This document shows positions 1-7,786 of a stretch of DNA of 38,519 nt, piece after piece (within the stretch, counting starts at the first letter, position 1; each line of letters begins with the position of its first letter). The DNA comes from Pelomonas sp041914785 (GTDB lineage: Bacteria > Pseudomonadota > Gammaproteobacteria > Burkholderiales > Burkholderiaceae_C). Below the pieces are notes generated by a model, which was not told where the DNA came from, made no database searches, and was given only the letters and a program-made list of their open reading frames with translations. Both the position numbers and the translations under genes were made by a program. The stretch spans positions 1 through 38,519 of the forward strand of contig JAYSCT010000031.1 of the NCBI GenBank assembly GCA_041914785.1. Direction: 5' to 3'.

Positions 1-37
1 TGCGGATTCCCGTGTGAAAGTAGGTCATCGTCAGGCT
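1..37 (+). rRNA. rrf: 5S rRNA, 3' end only
   Basis: The first 37 bases match the conserved 3' end of beta-proteobacterial 5S rRNA: the GGATTCCCGTGTGAAAGTAG segment followed by the GGTCATCGTCAGGCT strand that closes helix I. The 5' part and the rest of the rrn operon lie outside the window. A terminator follows directly. Recognised from memory of the family; the exact 3' end could be off by a base or two. Confidence 0.9.
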
Positions 38-50
38 ATTATTCAAAGCC

Positions 51-84
51 AACCCCCTCCAGCGAAAGCCGGTGGGGGTTTTGC
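51..84 (+). terminator. Intrinsic terminator of the rRNA operon
   Basis: AACCCCCTCC (51-60) pairs with GGTGGGGGTT (71-80) with one mismatch. The loop holds a small GCGAAAGC turn, and the right arm runs into TTTT. Position and shape fit the end of an rrn transcript. Confidence 0.85.
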
Positions 85-295
85 TTTTGGCGAATCTGAA
101 TTTCGCGGTCCAGTCGATAGGCCGATTACGCCGAGCCAACGGTTTACGAACGGATGGCCATCCTGAATCGGTTTCGGTCGCTCGACCTGGCCGCCGCAAT
201 ATCTGCGCTCTGCGGTCGGCATGCTGAATCGACGGTACTGGTCGGGGCGTGAATGTTGGGGCGGCCGCCGTGGGCGCGGCCGCTCCGGGTGCGAT

Positions 296-870
296 TCAGA
301 ACAGGGATTGCTGCTCGGCGACCGGTTGCTCGCGCGGCGGCTGCAGTGGCCAACGTGCGATGACCTCGTAGTGATACGGGCGCCCGCCACCGCGCACGAG
401 CAGGACTTCATCCAGCAGCCAGTCGACCGGCTCGATGGCCAGCATGCGGGGAAGCCGCTCGCTCGCCCAGTAACTGATGGTGATGTGCGGCGTGGGTTCG
501 ACGGGTTTGATTCCCGTCTGCGCGGTGATCGCGGCCCCGAGGCCGCGCACCAGCGTCCTGAAGTCTGCCGGCGTGTGGTCGGCGCGGAAGGCCCAGTGGA
601 TGCCTTCCGGGCCGGGCTGGCTTTCGATGCGATCCAGGCGCAGCTGCACGGCGCGCGCCGAGAGCGTGTCGCCTGCCGCTTGCAGCTGGTCAACGACGCG
701 AGGTTCGTCCTCAAAGCGGCCTGACAGCGACTGGTGCCAGTTCGACGGCGGGAACAGGTCGGCGCCCAATCGCGTATCAACCCGCGTCGCTCGAGCTCGA
801 CGGTCAGCTGCCGGCAGGGGGCCGCGGGCGGCATGCCGATGAAGAGACAACGGGACGGTGTCATCACCAT
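296..870 (-). pseudogene. 2'-5' RNA ligase family protein (LigT/ThpR-like), apparent one-base frameshift
   Basis: LigT-family proteins are 2H phosphoesterases acting on 2'-5' linked or cyclic phosphate RNA ends. Both catalytic HxT-type motifs are in one frame: HQSL in the segment PPSNWHQSLSG and HITI in TPHITISYW. The family-like N-terminus, with SRCLFIGMPP, is in a different frame starting at ATG 870. The frames join if one base is missing near the CCC run at 781-783, giving ...ELERRGVDTRLGADLF... Third-position GC is high in the first frame before this point and in the second frame after it. If the frameshift is real the gene is broken; a sequencing error is equally possible. Without repair, the only in-frame start for the main part is a TTG at 850. 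The gene lies 12 bases downstream of the LysR gene on the same strand and may be cotranscribed with it. Confidence 0.7.
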
Positions 871-882
871 GGGACCTGCAGA

Positions 883-1878
883 CTAGCGCGGCGGCGGCAA
901 CAGCAGCGCGTCGCGGACGAAACGCACGAGCGCGCGGGCGGTGTCCGAACCGGCGGGCAGCGGGAGCGTCAGCGCCTGCACCGTGTCCAGCCCCAACTCC
1001 AGTCGCCAGTCGGGCAGCACGTTGCGCAGCAGGGGGGCCTCGTGTGTTTCCGGGGCGGGCGCTGCGGTCGGTGCCCCTGCGGCGAACGGTTCAGCGGCGA
1101 AATCCGGTGCCAGGACGATGCCCGCGCCGTGGCGGGCGAGCGCGATCAGCCCGTCCAGGTCGCTGCCCCAGGCGGACGCCTGCAGCGCCACATGCTCCCG
1201 CCGCCCGTCCCGGTGCAGCCATTGGCTGGCGAAGGGCTCCTCGCCCTGGCCCAGCAGCAACAAGGGGGTGCTTGTCAGGTCTTGCGGGCTGAGCAGCGGC
1301 GGTTGGTTGCCGGCGCCGTAGGCGCGAACCTCGAAGCGCAGCACGGGCTGTGCGACCCAGGCCTCGGGCGGCGTGCTGGTGACGCGGAAGGCGATGTCGA
1401 CGCCTTCGCGCAGCAGGTCGACGCGGCGGTCGGTGAAGAACAGCTCGTAGCGCACCGCGGGATGCTGCGCCTGGAAGCGTGCCAGCAGCGGCGCGAGCAC
1501 ATGCCGGCCGAAGCTGGCGGTGGCGCTGATGCGCAGGGTGCCGTCGAGCTGGTCACGCGTGTGGCGCAACGCGAGCCGGGCACTCTCCGCCGCCTCGCGG
1601 ACCGCGCGGGCGCGGGTGTGCAGCCGCCGGCCGGCCTCCGTCAGCCCGAGGCTGCGCGTGCTGCGCGCGAACAGCGTGAGCCCCACCGCGGCCTCGATGG
1701 CGGCGATGCGGCGGCTGATGGCAGCGCGGGTCAGGCCCAGGTCCCGCGCCGCCTGCGCAAAGCTGCCGGCCTGGGCAATGCGGGCGAACAGCTCCAGCGC
1801 GTTGGCGTCGAGCGCCTCCTCGGCGGCGGTCTGGCGGCGCCGGCCGACACCGGGTGGCGGGCTGCGTTTTGTCGACAT
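883..1878 (-). CDS. LysR family transcriptional regulator
   Basis: A 331-residue protein with a winged helix-turn-helix at about residues 27-85 (ELFARIAQAGSFAQAARDLG, then the recognition helix LTRAAISRRIAAIE) and a LysR substrate-binding domain from about 110. Length is normal for the family, apart from an Arg/Pro-rich N-terminal extension of about 25 residues. The substrate-binding part resembles the CrgA/PBP2 group seen beside oxidoreductases and hydrolases. It is divergent from the alpha/beta hydrolase at 1980 and probably controls it; an inverted repeat lies between them. The effector is unknown. Confidence 0.9.
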   Translation of the reverse strand: MSTKRSPPPGVGRRRQTAAEEALDANALELFARIAQAGSFAQAARDLGLTRAAISRRIAAIEAAVGLTLFARSTRSLGLTEAGRRLHTRARAVREAAESARLALRHTRDQLDGTLRISATASFGRHVLAPLLARFQAQHPAVRYELFFTDRRVDLLREGVDIAFRVTSTPPEAWVAQPVLRFEVRAYGAGNQPPLLSPQDLTSTPLLLLGQGEEPFASQWLHRDGRREHVALQASAWGSDLDGLIALARHGAGIVLAPDFAAEPFAAGAPTAAPAPETHEAPLLRNVLPDWRLELGLDTVQALTLPLPAGSDTARALVRFVRDALLLPPPR

Positions 1879-1895
1879 TTGATTGACGATCTGGC

Positions 1896-1932
1896 GATTG
1901 GCAGCGATCTACCGCCTGAAAAGTTGCCAATC
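1896..1932. promoter_or_regulatory. Putative LysR operator between divergent genes
   Basis: GATTGGCA (1896-1903) and TGCCAATC (1925-1932) form a perfect 8-bp inverted repeat with 21 bases between the arms. It lies in the 101-bp space between the LysR gene and the hydrolase, where LysR proteins usually bind. The match is visible; the function is inferred. Confidence 0.45.
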
Positions 1933-1979
1933 TAGACTGACCGCCCAACGCCCGCAAGGGCATTGCCACGAGGTGCTCC

Positions 1980-3008
1980 ATGTCCAGCCTGCCGTTGTCG
2001 CCCGCCGACGCCCTGCCGCCCCATCTTCCCGCTGCCACACGGCTCGACGACAACGAGGCTGGGGCCGATGACGTGTGGGCAGCGCGCCAGGCGCCCACGC
2101 CGCTGCGCTGCAGTGACGGGCGCCTGCTGGCGGCGCAGTGGTTCGAACCGCCTGCGGCCGTGGGCGTCAGGGCGGTGGCCGTCATCGGCGCAGCGACGGC
2201 GGTGCCGGCCGGCTACTACCGGCATTTCGCCGACTGGCTGGCGCGCCGCGGCTACGCGGTGCTGAGCTTCGACTACCGCGGCATCGCCGCCTCGCGTGGC
2301 GTCTTGCAGCCGGGTGAGGACGTGCGGCTGCGCGACTGGGCTCGGCTGGACATGGCCGCCGCGCTGCATGCGGCGGACCGGCGCCGCCGCGAGGAGGCCG
2401 ACCGCCAGCAGTGCGACGTGGGCCTGCTGTGGGTGGGGCATTCGCTGGGCGGCAACGCCGTCGGGCTGGTGCCGGGGTTCGAGGAAAAGGTGGACGCGGT
2501 GCTGGGCGTCGCGGCGCAGGTGGCCTACGTGGGGCACTGGTCGGGCTTCGCGCGTGTGCAGGCCTGGGTGTTCTTCCACTGGATGCTGCCGGTGCTGGTG
2601 CGGCTGCTGGGCCACGCGCCGGGCCGCGTGCTGGGCCCGCGGGCGCAGGACCTGCCGGCGGGGGCGGCGCTGGAGTGGGCGGCGTGGGGCCGCACGCCGG
2701 GCTTCCTGTTCGGTGACGAGTCGCTGGCGCGCGAGCGGGCCTACGACCGCTTCCACGGCACCGTGCATCTGTGGAGCATCACGGACGACCACCTCTTCGG
2801 GCCGGCCGCGGCAGTGGATGCGCTGGCGGCGCAGTTCAAGGCGGCACGGGTGCAGCGGCATGTCCTGGCGCCGGCAGACCTGGGCGTGAAGAAGATCGAG
2901 CACTTCGGCCCGTTCCGCCGTGACCTGGGCGCGCAGCTGTGGCCCCGGCTGCTGGCGCCCGTCGAGGCCGCCACGCCGCGGCTGGCGGCGCGGTTGCCGG
3001 CGGGCTGA
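1980..3008 (+). CDS. Alpha/beta fold hydrolase
   Basis: A 342-residue cytoplasmic protein without a signal peptide. It has the nucleophile elbow GHSLGG with Ser155, a strand-turn SFDYRGIAASRG near 96-107 that fits the oxyanion region, an acid candidate in SITDDHLFG and a His candidate in KIEHFGPF. The layout fits predicted alpha/beta hydrolases of the COG4757 kind, whose substrates are mostly unknown. The start ATG lies 101 bases from the divergent LysR start. A Trp/Phe-rich segment around 190-205 (WVFFHWMLPVLVRLL) may be a lid or a membrane-touching helix. No specific substrate can be named. Confidence 0.85.
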   Translation: MSSLPLSPADALPPHLPAATRLDDNEAGADDVWAARQAPTPLRCSDGRLLAAQWFEPPAAVGVRAVAVIGAATAVPAGYYRHFADWLARRGYAVLSFDYRGIAASRGVLQPGEDVRLRDWARLDMAAALHAADRRRREEADRQQCDVGLLWVGHSLGGNAVGLVPGFEEKVDAVLGVAAQVAYVGHWSGFARVQAWVFFHWMLPVLVRLLGHAPGRVLGPRAQDLPAGAALEWAAWGRTPGFLFGDESLARERAYDRFHGTVHLWSITDDHLFGPAAAVDALAAQFKAARVQRHVLAPADLGVKKIEHFGPFRRDLGAQLWPRLLAPVEAATPRLAARLPAG

Positions 3009-3053
3009 GCCGCGCGCAACACGTTCACGGCGGCGTCATGACCGGCCGGCAGC

Positions 3054-3965
3054 ATGCCAGCCATGCCGACGCCGCAAGACCCTCACGACGCCGCTGACGC
3101 CGGCACCGACCGGCCCACGCTGTCGGTGCGCACCGTCTGGATCTCGGACCTGCACTTGGGCACCCCCGGCTGCCAGGCCAAGGCGCTGCTGGACTTCCTG
3201 CGCGACGTGGAGTGCGAGACGCTCTACCTCGTCGGGGACATCATCGACGGCTGGCAGTTGCGCCGCAGCTGGTACTGGCCGCAGGCGCACAACGACGTCG
3301 TGCAGAAGCTGCTGCGCAAGGCGCGCAAGGGCACGCGGGTGGTCTTCATCCCCGGCAACCACGACGAGTTCGCGCGCAAGTACGTGACGCACAACTTCGG
3401 CGGCGTCGACGTGCTGGACGAGGCCATGCACGTGACGGCCGACGGCAAGAAGCTGTGGATCACGCATGGCGACCTGTACGACGGCGTCATCCAGTGCGCG
3501 CGCTGGCTGGCCATCGCGGGCGACCTGGCCTACGAGTTCACGCTCAAGGTCAACCGCTGGTTCAACCGCATCCGCGCCAAGTGCGGCCTGCCGTACTGGA
3601 GCCTGTCGCGCTACCTGAAGCACAAGGTCAAGCGCGCGGTCAGCTACATCAACGAGTTCGAGAACGCCGTGGCCCGCGAGGCCAAGAAGCGCGGCGCGCA
3701 CGGCGTGGTCTGCGGCCACATCCACCATGCCGAGATCCGCGAGATCGACGGCGTGCTGTACTGCAACGACGGCGACTGGGTGGAGAGCCTGACGGCGCTG
3801 GTCGAGCACTTCGACGGCCGGCTGGAGATCATCGACCGCGGCGACGAGGCGGCGCTGCCGGGCATGCTGCCGGCCGGCAAGGCCAGGCCGGCCGTGCTGC
3901 CCGGGGCCGTCCCGGTGCCGGCGGTGGCCGCCACGACGGCCGAGCCGGAATCCGTCCTCGGCTGA
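3054..3965 (+). CDS. LpxH-like metallophosphoesterase (UDP-2,3-diacylglucosamine diphosphatase family)
   Basis: A calcineurin-type metallophosphoesterase with all metal-binding blocks: SDLHLG (Asp32, His34), GDIIDGW (Asp62, Asp65), GNHDE (Asn102, His103, Asp104), THGD (His138) and GHIHHAE. It belongs to the COG2908 group that includes LpxH, which cleaves UDP-2,3-diacylglucosamine to lipid X during lipid A synthesis. This version, about 303 residues, is longer than the classical 240-residue LpxH and has an Ala/Pro-rich tail after about 275. It may therefore be a paralogue with another nucleotide-lipid or phospholipid substrate. Two ATG codons (3054, 3063) are possible starts. It starts 45 bases after the hydrolase and sits near other lipid genes. 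Confidence 0.8.
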   Translation: MPAMPTPQDPHDAADAGTDRPTLSVRTVWISDLHLGTPGCQAKALLDFLRDVECETLYLVGDIIDGWQLRRSWYWPQAHNDVVQKLLRKARKGTRVVFIPGNHDEFARKYVTHNFGGVDVLDEAMHVTADGKKLWITHGDLYDGVIQCARWLAIAGDLAYEFTLKVNRWFNRIRAKCGLPYWSLSRYLKHKVKRAVSYINEFENAVAREAKKRGAHGVVCGHIHHAEIREIDGVLYCNDGDWVESLTALVEHFDGRLEIIDRGDEAALPGMLPAGKARPAVLPGAVPVPAVAATTAEPESVLG

Positions 3966-4008
3966 TCCGCGCCAGCCCCCCCCGAGGCACCCGCCGGACA
4001 ATGCCGGC

Positions 4009-4493
4009 ATGTCTTCGCTGATCGCGTACCTGGCCGCCGGCGCTACGGCCTACGCCTGCCGTCGCGCCTCTTCGGCGCCTGCCCGTGACGTGCCCCTGCT
4101 GCTGACCTGCCTGGCGCTGGCGGTGCTGCCGGACCTGGACTACCTGCTGTGGTGGGGCTGGCGTGTCGCCGTGGAACCGCGCATCACGCACAGCCTCGGT
4201 TTCGCGGCGGGCAGTGCGGGCCTTGCCTGGCTGCTGCGCCGGCGTTGCCGCGTGCGCGCCACGCCGCTGGCCCTGACGCTGCTGGCCGCCGCGTCGTCGC
4301 ACGAGGGGCTGGACTTTCTCGTCGGCGTCCATCCGTCGCCCTGGCGTGGCCCATCGACGGCCATGCGTTTCGCTCCCCGGTGGGCCTGCTGCCCAGCGCG
4401 GGCCGGCTGGACCTGGCCAACCCCTGGCTGTGGCGCAACCTGCTGATCGAGCTGGCCGTGCTGGGCCCTGCGCTGCTGGCGCTGCGCCGCTGA
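4009..4493 (+). pseudogene. DUF457/YdjM-like membrane-bound metal-dependent hydrolase, one-base frameshift
   Basis: The first frame (from ATG 4009) gives a membrane protein with LPDLDYLLWWGW, ITHSLGFA and SHEGLDFL, the Asp and His motifs of the DUF457 metal-dependent hydrolase family. After about 4340 this frame becomes nonsense. The family C-terminus, PSAGRLDLANPWLWRNLLIE, continues in another frame to the TGA at 4491-4493. Adding one base in the CCC at 4339-4341 joins the two as HPSPLAWPIDGHAF. This is the second homopolymer-type frameshift in the window, so a sequencing error is likely, although a true lesion is possible. The substrate of the family is not settled. The gene is convergent with the phosphatidylserine decarboxylase gene, with only 4 bases between. 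Confidence 0.75.
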
Positions 4494-4497
4494 CGCG

Positions 4498-5406
4498 TCA
4501 GCCCGGCAGCCTCAGCAGCGCCTGCCCCGCGCGGATCTGTGCGCCGGTGGCAATGCCCTCGGCCAGCTCGAAGCCCTTGGGCACGAAGACGATGATGGTG
4601 GAGCCGTGCTCGAACCAGCCCATCTCCTGGCCCTTCACATGCGGCGCCGAGCAGGGCATCTCGTGGGCGCCGCGATGGCCGACGTGCAGCAGCACGTTCA
4701 GCCAGTGCAGGCGGATGCTGGCCACCAGCACGGCGGCCACCGGCACCAGCGCGACCGGTTGCCCGCCGGCCAGCCGCATGCGCACCACGGCGCGCTCGTT
4801 GCGGCAGAACAGCCGCTCCACGCGCTTGAGTGCCACGGGGTTCACGTTCCAGGTGTCGCCGCTGAGGTAGGTCACATGCTCCACGGTGCCGTCGGCGGGC
4901 GCGTGGAAGCGGTGGTACATCACCGACGTGAGCCGCAGCGTGATGAAGCGGCCGCCCTCGAAGGCGCTGGCGTCCTGCGTCGGGCCGAACAGCTCGGCCG
5001 TCGAGTACGGGAAGCCCTTGGCCTGGTAGACCTGGCCCTGCTGCACCGTGCCCATCGCGCCGACGATGGCGTCGCAGGGGCTGGCGAAGACGTCGGGCCG
5101 GGCGTCGAACACGCGGGCGCCGTCCTTCAGCTCGCGCGTGAAGCAGTCCTTGATGGACGTGAAGCGCTGCTGCTTGGCCTCGCTGAGGTCCAGCGGCGTG
5201 AACAGCTGCCACACGCGGATGGCCAGCCGCGTGAACAGCGGGCTCTCGATGTTGGCGAGGCGGCCCATCAGCCGCGTCGCGGCGATGCGCGGGATGCGGT
5301 TGGTGAGCAGGAAGTTCAAGTCTTCCTGTGCGCCGAGGCGGGCCAGCCAGCCTCGGCTGTCCTTCACGCCGCCTTCCAGGGCCGGCGCTGCGTCTTGGCT
5401 TTTCAT
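4498..5406 (-). CDS. psd: Phosphatidylserine decarboxylase (pyruvoyl-dependent)
   Basis: 302 residues from the ATG at 5406. It makes phosphatidylethanolamine from phosphatidylserine at the inner membrane. The self-cleavage site is visible as EHGST, with Ser269 the expected pyruvoyl precursor, in the strand GWFEHGSTIIVFVPKG. An Asp in SPCDAIVG (Asp112) and a His in YHRFHAPADG (His168) fit the processing triad. The usual motif is LGST; His replaces Leu here. It is the last gene of a three-gene minus-strand operon, and its start lies 2 bases past the stop of the class III PLP enzyme, which suggests translational coupling. This could be the housekeeping Psd or a dedicated paralogue for a modified lipid; the sequence alone cannot decide. 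Confidence 0.88.
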   Translation of the reverse strand: MKSQDAAPALEGGVKDSRGWLARLGAQEDLNFLLTNRIPRIAATRLMGRLANIESPLFTRLAIRVWQLFTPLDLSEAKQQRFTSIKDCFTRELKDGARVFDARPDVFASPCDAIVGAMGTVQQGQVYQAKGFPYSTAELFGPTQDASAFEGGRFITLRLTSVMYHRFHAPADGTVEHVTYLSGDTWNVNPVALKRVERLFCRNERAVVRMRLAGGQPVALVPVAAVLVASIRLHWLNVLLHVGHRGAHEMPCSAPHVKGQEMGWFEHGSTIIVFVPKGFELAEGIATGAQIRAGQALLRLPG

Positions 5407-5408
5407 CG

Positions 5409-7055
5409 TCAGAACTTGTGGGAAAGCATCTCGCGCAACACGCCGCGGCGGATGGCCTGGCCCGTCAGTTCGGGCACCGTCCACCACCAGCCGTCGGCCC
5501 GCATCTCGTCGCAGGCGGCGACGAAGCGGTCCATGACCTCGGCGAACTCGGCGTCGCCGTAGTTCAGGCTGAAGATCAGCCGGCCCGTGCCCACCCAGCT
5601 CAGCGCGAGGCCGTGCTTGCGCAGGTAGAACTGCAGCATCCAGTGGTAGCGCCCGGGTTGGGTGTAGGTCACCGTCCAGATCGTCGACAGGTTGGCCAGC
5701 CGCACCGGCGCGCCGGCCGCCTGCAGCCGCGCGTTGAACTGCGCGCAACGTGCGTTCCAGCGCTCGTCCAGGCCGTCGTACCGCGCCTTCACCTCGGGGC
5801 GCTCGAGGCGCTTCAAGAAGGCCGCCATCGCCGCCACCACGTAGGGGTGGGCGTTGAACGTGCCGCGCGCAAAGCAGATGTCGGCCGGGCGGTCGTCACG
5901 GTAGCGCTGCATCAGCGCGCGCGGGCCGCACACCACGCCCACCGGCAGGCCGCCGCCCAGTGTCTTGCCGTAGGTGACGAGGTCGGCCTTCACGCCGAAG
6001 TACTGCTGCGCGCCGCCGGGCGCCAGGCGGAAGCCGACGAACACCTCGTCGAAGATCAGCACGATGCCGCGCGCCGTGCACACCTCGCGCAGGCGCTTCA
6101 GCCAGGCCGTGTAGGCCTCGCGGTCGTAGCTGGCGCGCCGGCTGCCGTCGATGAGGCTGGAGTCGCCCGGCGCGTTGACGTTGGGGTGCAGCGCCTGCAG
6201 CGGGTTCACCAGCACGCAGGCAATGTCGCGCCGAGTGGCTAGCACCTTGAGGGACCGCTCGGCCAAGTCCTGCAGCGTGAAGGTCTCGCGCGGCGGCAGC
6301 GGGTTGCCGGGGCCGGGCTGCACGTCCTCCCACCAGCCGTGGTACGCGCCGGCAAAGCGCACCAGGCGCTTCTTCTTCGTGTGATAACGCGCCAGCCGCA
6401 CGGCCTGCATGACGGCCTCGGTGCCGCTCATGTGGAAGCTCACCTCGTCCTGGCCGGAGATGGCCTTCAGCCGTCCCAGCACGTCCAGCACGCAGGGGTG
6501 GTAGGCGCCCAGCACGGGGCCCAGCTCGCGCGCGGTGGCCACGGCCTCATCGATGCAGGCCTTGTACGCGTCGTAGCCCAGCACGTTGACGCCGTAGGAG
6601 CCGGTCAGGTCGTAGAAGCGGTTGCCGTCCAGGTCCTCGACCTGCACGCCGTCGCTGTGCTGCAGGAAGGCGCCGACCTTGACGTGCTCGCGCAGCACCG
6701 GGCTGAACTGGAACGGCACGCGGTAGCGGCCCGTGAACTTCAGGTCCGAGATCGCGTCGCGGGCCTGCTCGGTGGCGGCCAGCGTCTTGGCGAATCGCGA
6801 GTCGAACTCGGCGCCCAGCCGCTGCAGTGCGGCCTTGCGCTGCGCGGCGACGTCGGCGGGCGCGCCGTCGGCGGCAAAGAACTGCGCCTCGTCGTAGGCA
6901 TAGCCCGGCACCCAGCGCGCCAGCCGCTTGGCCATGCGCGAGTGGCCGGCGAGGGACCGGTGCTTGGCGCGCGACAGCTCGATGCGCCGCTTGGCGGCCG
7001 GCAGCAGCGCCAGCACGCCCAGGGCCAGCGCCGACAGGGTGAGGGTTTCGTCCAT
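5409..7055 (-). CDS. Membrane-anchored class III aminotransferase (glutamate-1-semialdehyde aminomutase-like)
   Basis: A 548-residue PLP fold type I enzyme. The PLP lysine is Lys364 in TYGKTLGGGLPVG; Asp336 in LIFDEVFVGFR binds the pyridine nitrogen; HMSGTEAVMQAVRLAR (208-223) is the phosphate-binding region. It resembles HemL but is about 120 residues longer. The first 20 residues (LTLSALALGVLALLPAA) look like a membrane anchor, followed by a basic linker (residues 21-48) and a helical segment. An anchored enzyme next to Psd and a membrane protein suggests an amine-bearing or ketone-bearing lipid as substrate rather than heme precursors. This is inference. It is tightly packed, 4 bases after the upstream gene. 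Confidence 0.85.
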   Translation of the reverse strand: MDETLTLSALALGVLALLPAAKRRIELSRAKHRSLAGHSRMAKRLARWVPGYAYDEAQFFAADGAPADVAAQRKAALQRLGAEFDSRFAKTLAATEQARDAISDLKFTGRYRVPFQFSPVLREHVKVGAFLQHSDGVQVEDLDGNRFYDLTGSYGVNVLGYDAYKACIDEAVATARELGPVLGAYHPCVLDVLGRLKAISGQDEVSFHMSGTEAVMQAVRLARYHTKKKRLVRFAGAYHGWWEDVQPGPGNPLPPRETFTLQDLAERSLKVLATRRDIACVLVNPLQALHPNVNAPGDSSLIDGSRRASYDREAYTAWLKRLREVCTARGIVLIFDEVFVGFRLAPGGAQQYFGVKADLVTYGKTLGGGLPVGVVCGPRALMQRYRDDRPADICFARGTFNAHPYVVAAMAAFLKRLERPEVKARYDGLDERWNARCAQFNARLQAAGAPVRLANLSTIWTVTYTQPGRYHWMLQFYLRKHGLALSWVGTGRLIFSLNYGDAEFAEVMDRFVAACDEMRADGWWWTVPELTGQAIRRGVLREMLSHKF

Positions 7056-7059
7056 CGGT

Positions 7060-7677
7060 TCAGTGCGCCTGGCTGGAGCCGACGTGTTCCATGGGGTCGA
7101 TCAGCTGGCCGCGCAGCAGGTACAGCGGCGACTTCCAGTACAGCAGCACGTCGTGGAAGGGGTCGGTGATGATCTTGAAGCCCCAGGCCAGGCCCTGCAT
7201 CAGGTTCTGCGTGATCCACAGCTGCACGACGCGGAACACCAGGCCCGTCACGCCGAGGCAGAACCAGGCCATGCCCACGTCCTCGATGAAGCCCCGCGTG
7301 TCGGCCGCGGGCTCGATCAGGCCACCCAGCGACGGGAACACCCACAGCACCGCGGGCAGCGCCACCCACACGGCCAGCAGCACGATCTTGCGGCGGATGT
7401 TGTAGCCCACCTTGATCTCTTCCTTGTACTCGTCGGTGGCCTGGTTCACGTGGTCGTAGCCGCGCGGCTCGAAGAAGAAGTGACCCGCCTGGCGCGTCGT
7501 CATCGACACGCACCAGGCCAGCAGCGCCGCCCAGGCCGGGTTCACAAACACCAGGCCGTACGACACCAGGAAGCTCAGCGCGCTGATCAGGTGCAGGCTC
7601 TGGTTGATGCGGCTGTGGTGGTAGTAGCGGTGGTCGTCCCAGCGCTGCGTCTTCAGGGTTTGGAAGAACTCGTTCAC
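7060..7677 (-). CDS. Multi-pass membrane protein, resembling Mpo1/DUF962 (2-hydroxy fatty acid dioxygenase-like)
   Basis: I start the protein at the GTG at 7677 (205 residues) because GAGGACGGG lies just upstream, with GAGGA 9 bases from the start. It begins VNEFFQTLKTQRWDD. Conserved-looking residues are YYHHSRINQSLH near 18-29 and RQAGHFFFEP near 62-71, between hydrophobic helices; two further hydrophobic segments follow (KIVLLAVWVALPAVLWVF and MAWFCLGVTGLVF). The H...NxxLH...GHxxFE pattern is like Mpo1/YGL010w, a yeast Fe(II) enzyme in alpha-oxidation of 2-hydroxy fatty acids. The resemblance is from memory and not certain. First gene of the operon with the PLP enzyme and Psd, divergent from the glycosyltransferase. 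Confidence 0.6.
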   Translation of the reverse strand: MNEFFQTLKTQRWDDHRYYHHSRINQSLHLISALSFLVSYGLVFVNPAWAALLAWCVSMTTRQAGHFFFEPRGYDHVNQATDEYKEEIKVGYNIRRKIVLLAVWVALPAVLWVFPSLGGLIEPAADTRGFIEDVGMAWFCLGVTGLVFRVVQLWITQNLMQGLAWGFKIITDPFHDVLLYWKSPLYLLRGQLIDPMEHVGSSQAH

Positions 7678-7786
7678 GTCGTCCCGTCCTCGTGTTGGGG
7701 TGGAATGCGGGGCGGATGGTGGGGGGCTTGCGTGAAATCGGCGTGACGGTGCTGCGTTCATCGTTCTGTCGCATGCAGCGCTGACC

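Noticed and set aside
261..283. GCGGCCGC repeats downstream of the LigT-like gene as a terminator
   Set aside because: The two arms are self-complementary palindromes in very GC-rich DNA and no T-run follows on either strand. Bases 85-295 otherwise show nothing.
3054..3965. Calling the metallophosphoesterase simply lpxH
   Set aside because: The motifs fit the superfamily, but the longer length, extra tail and lipid-gene context leave a paralogue with another substrate possible.
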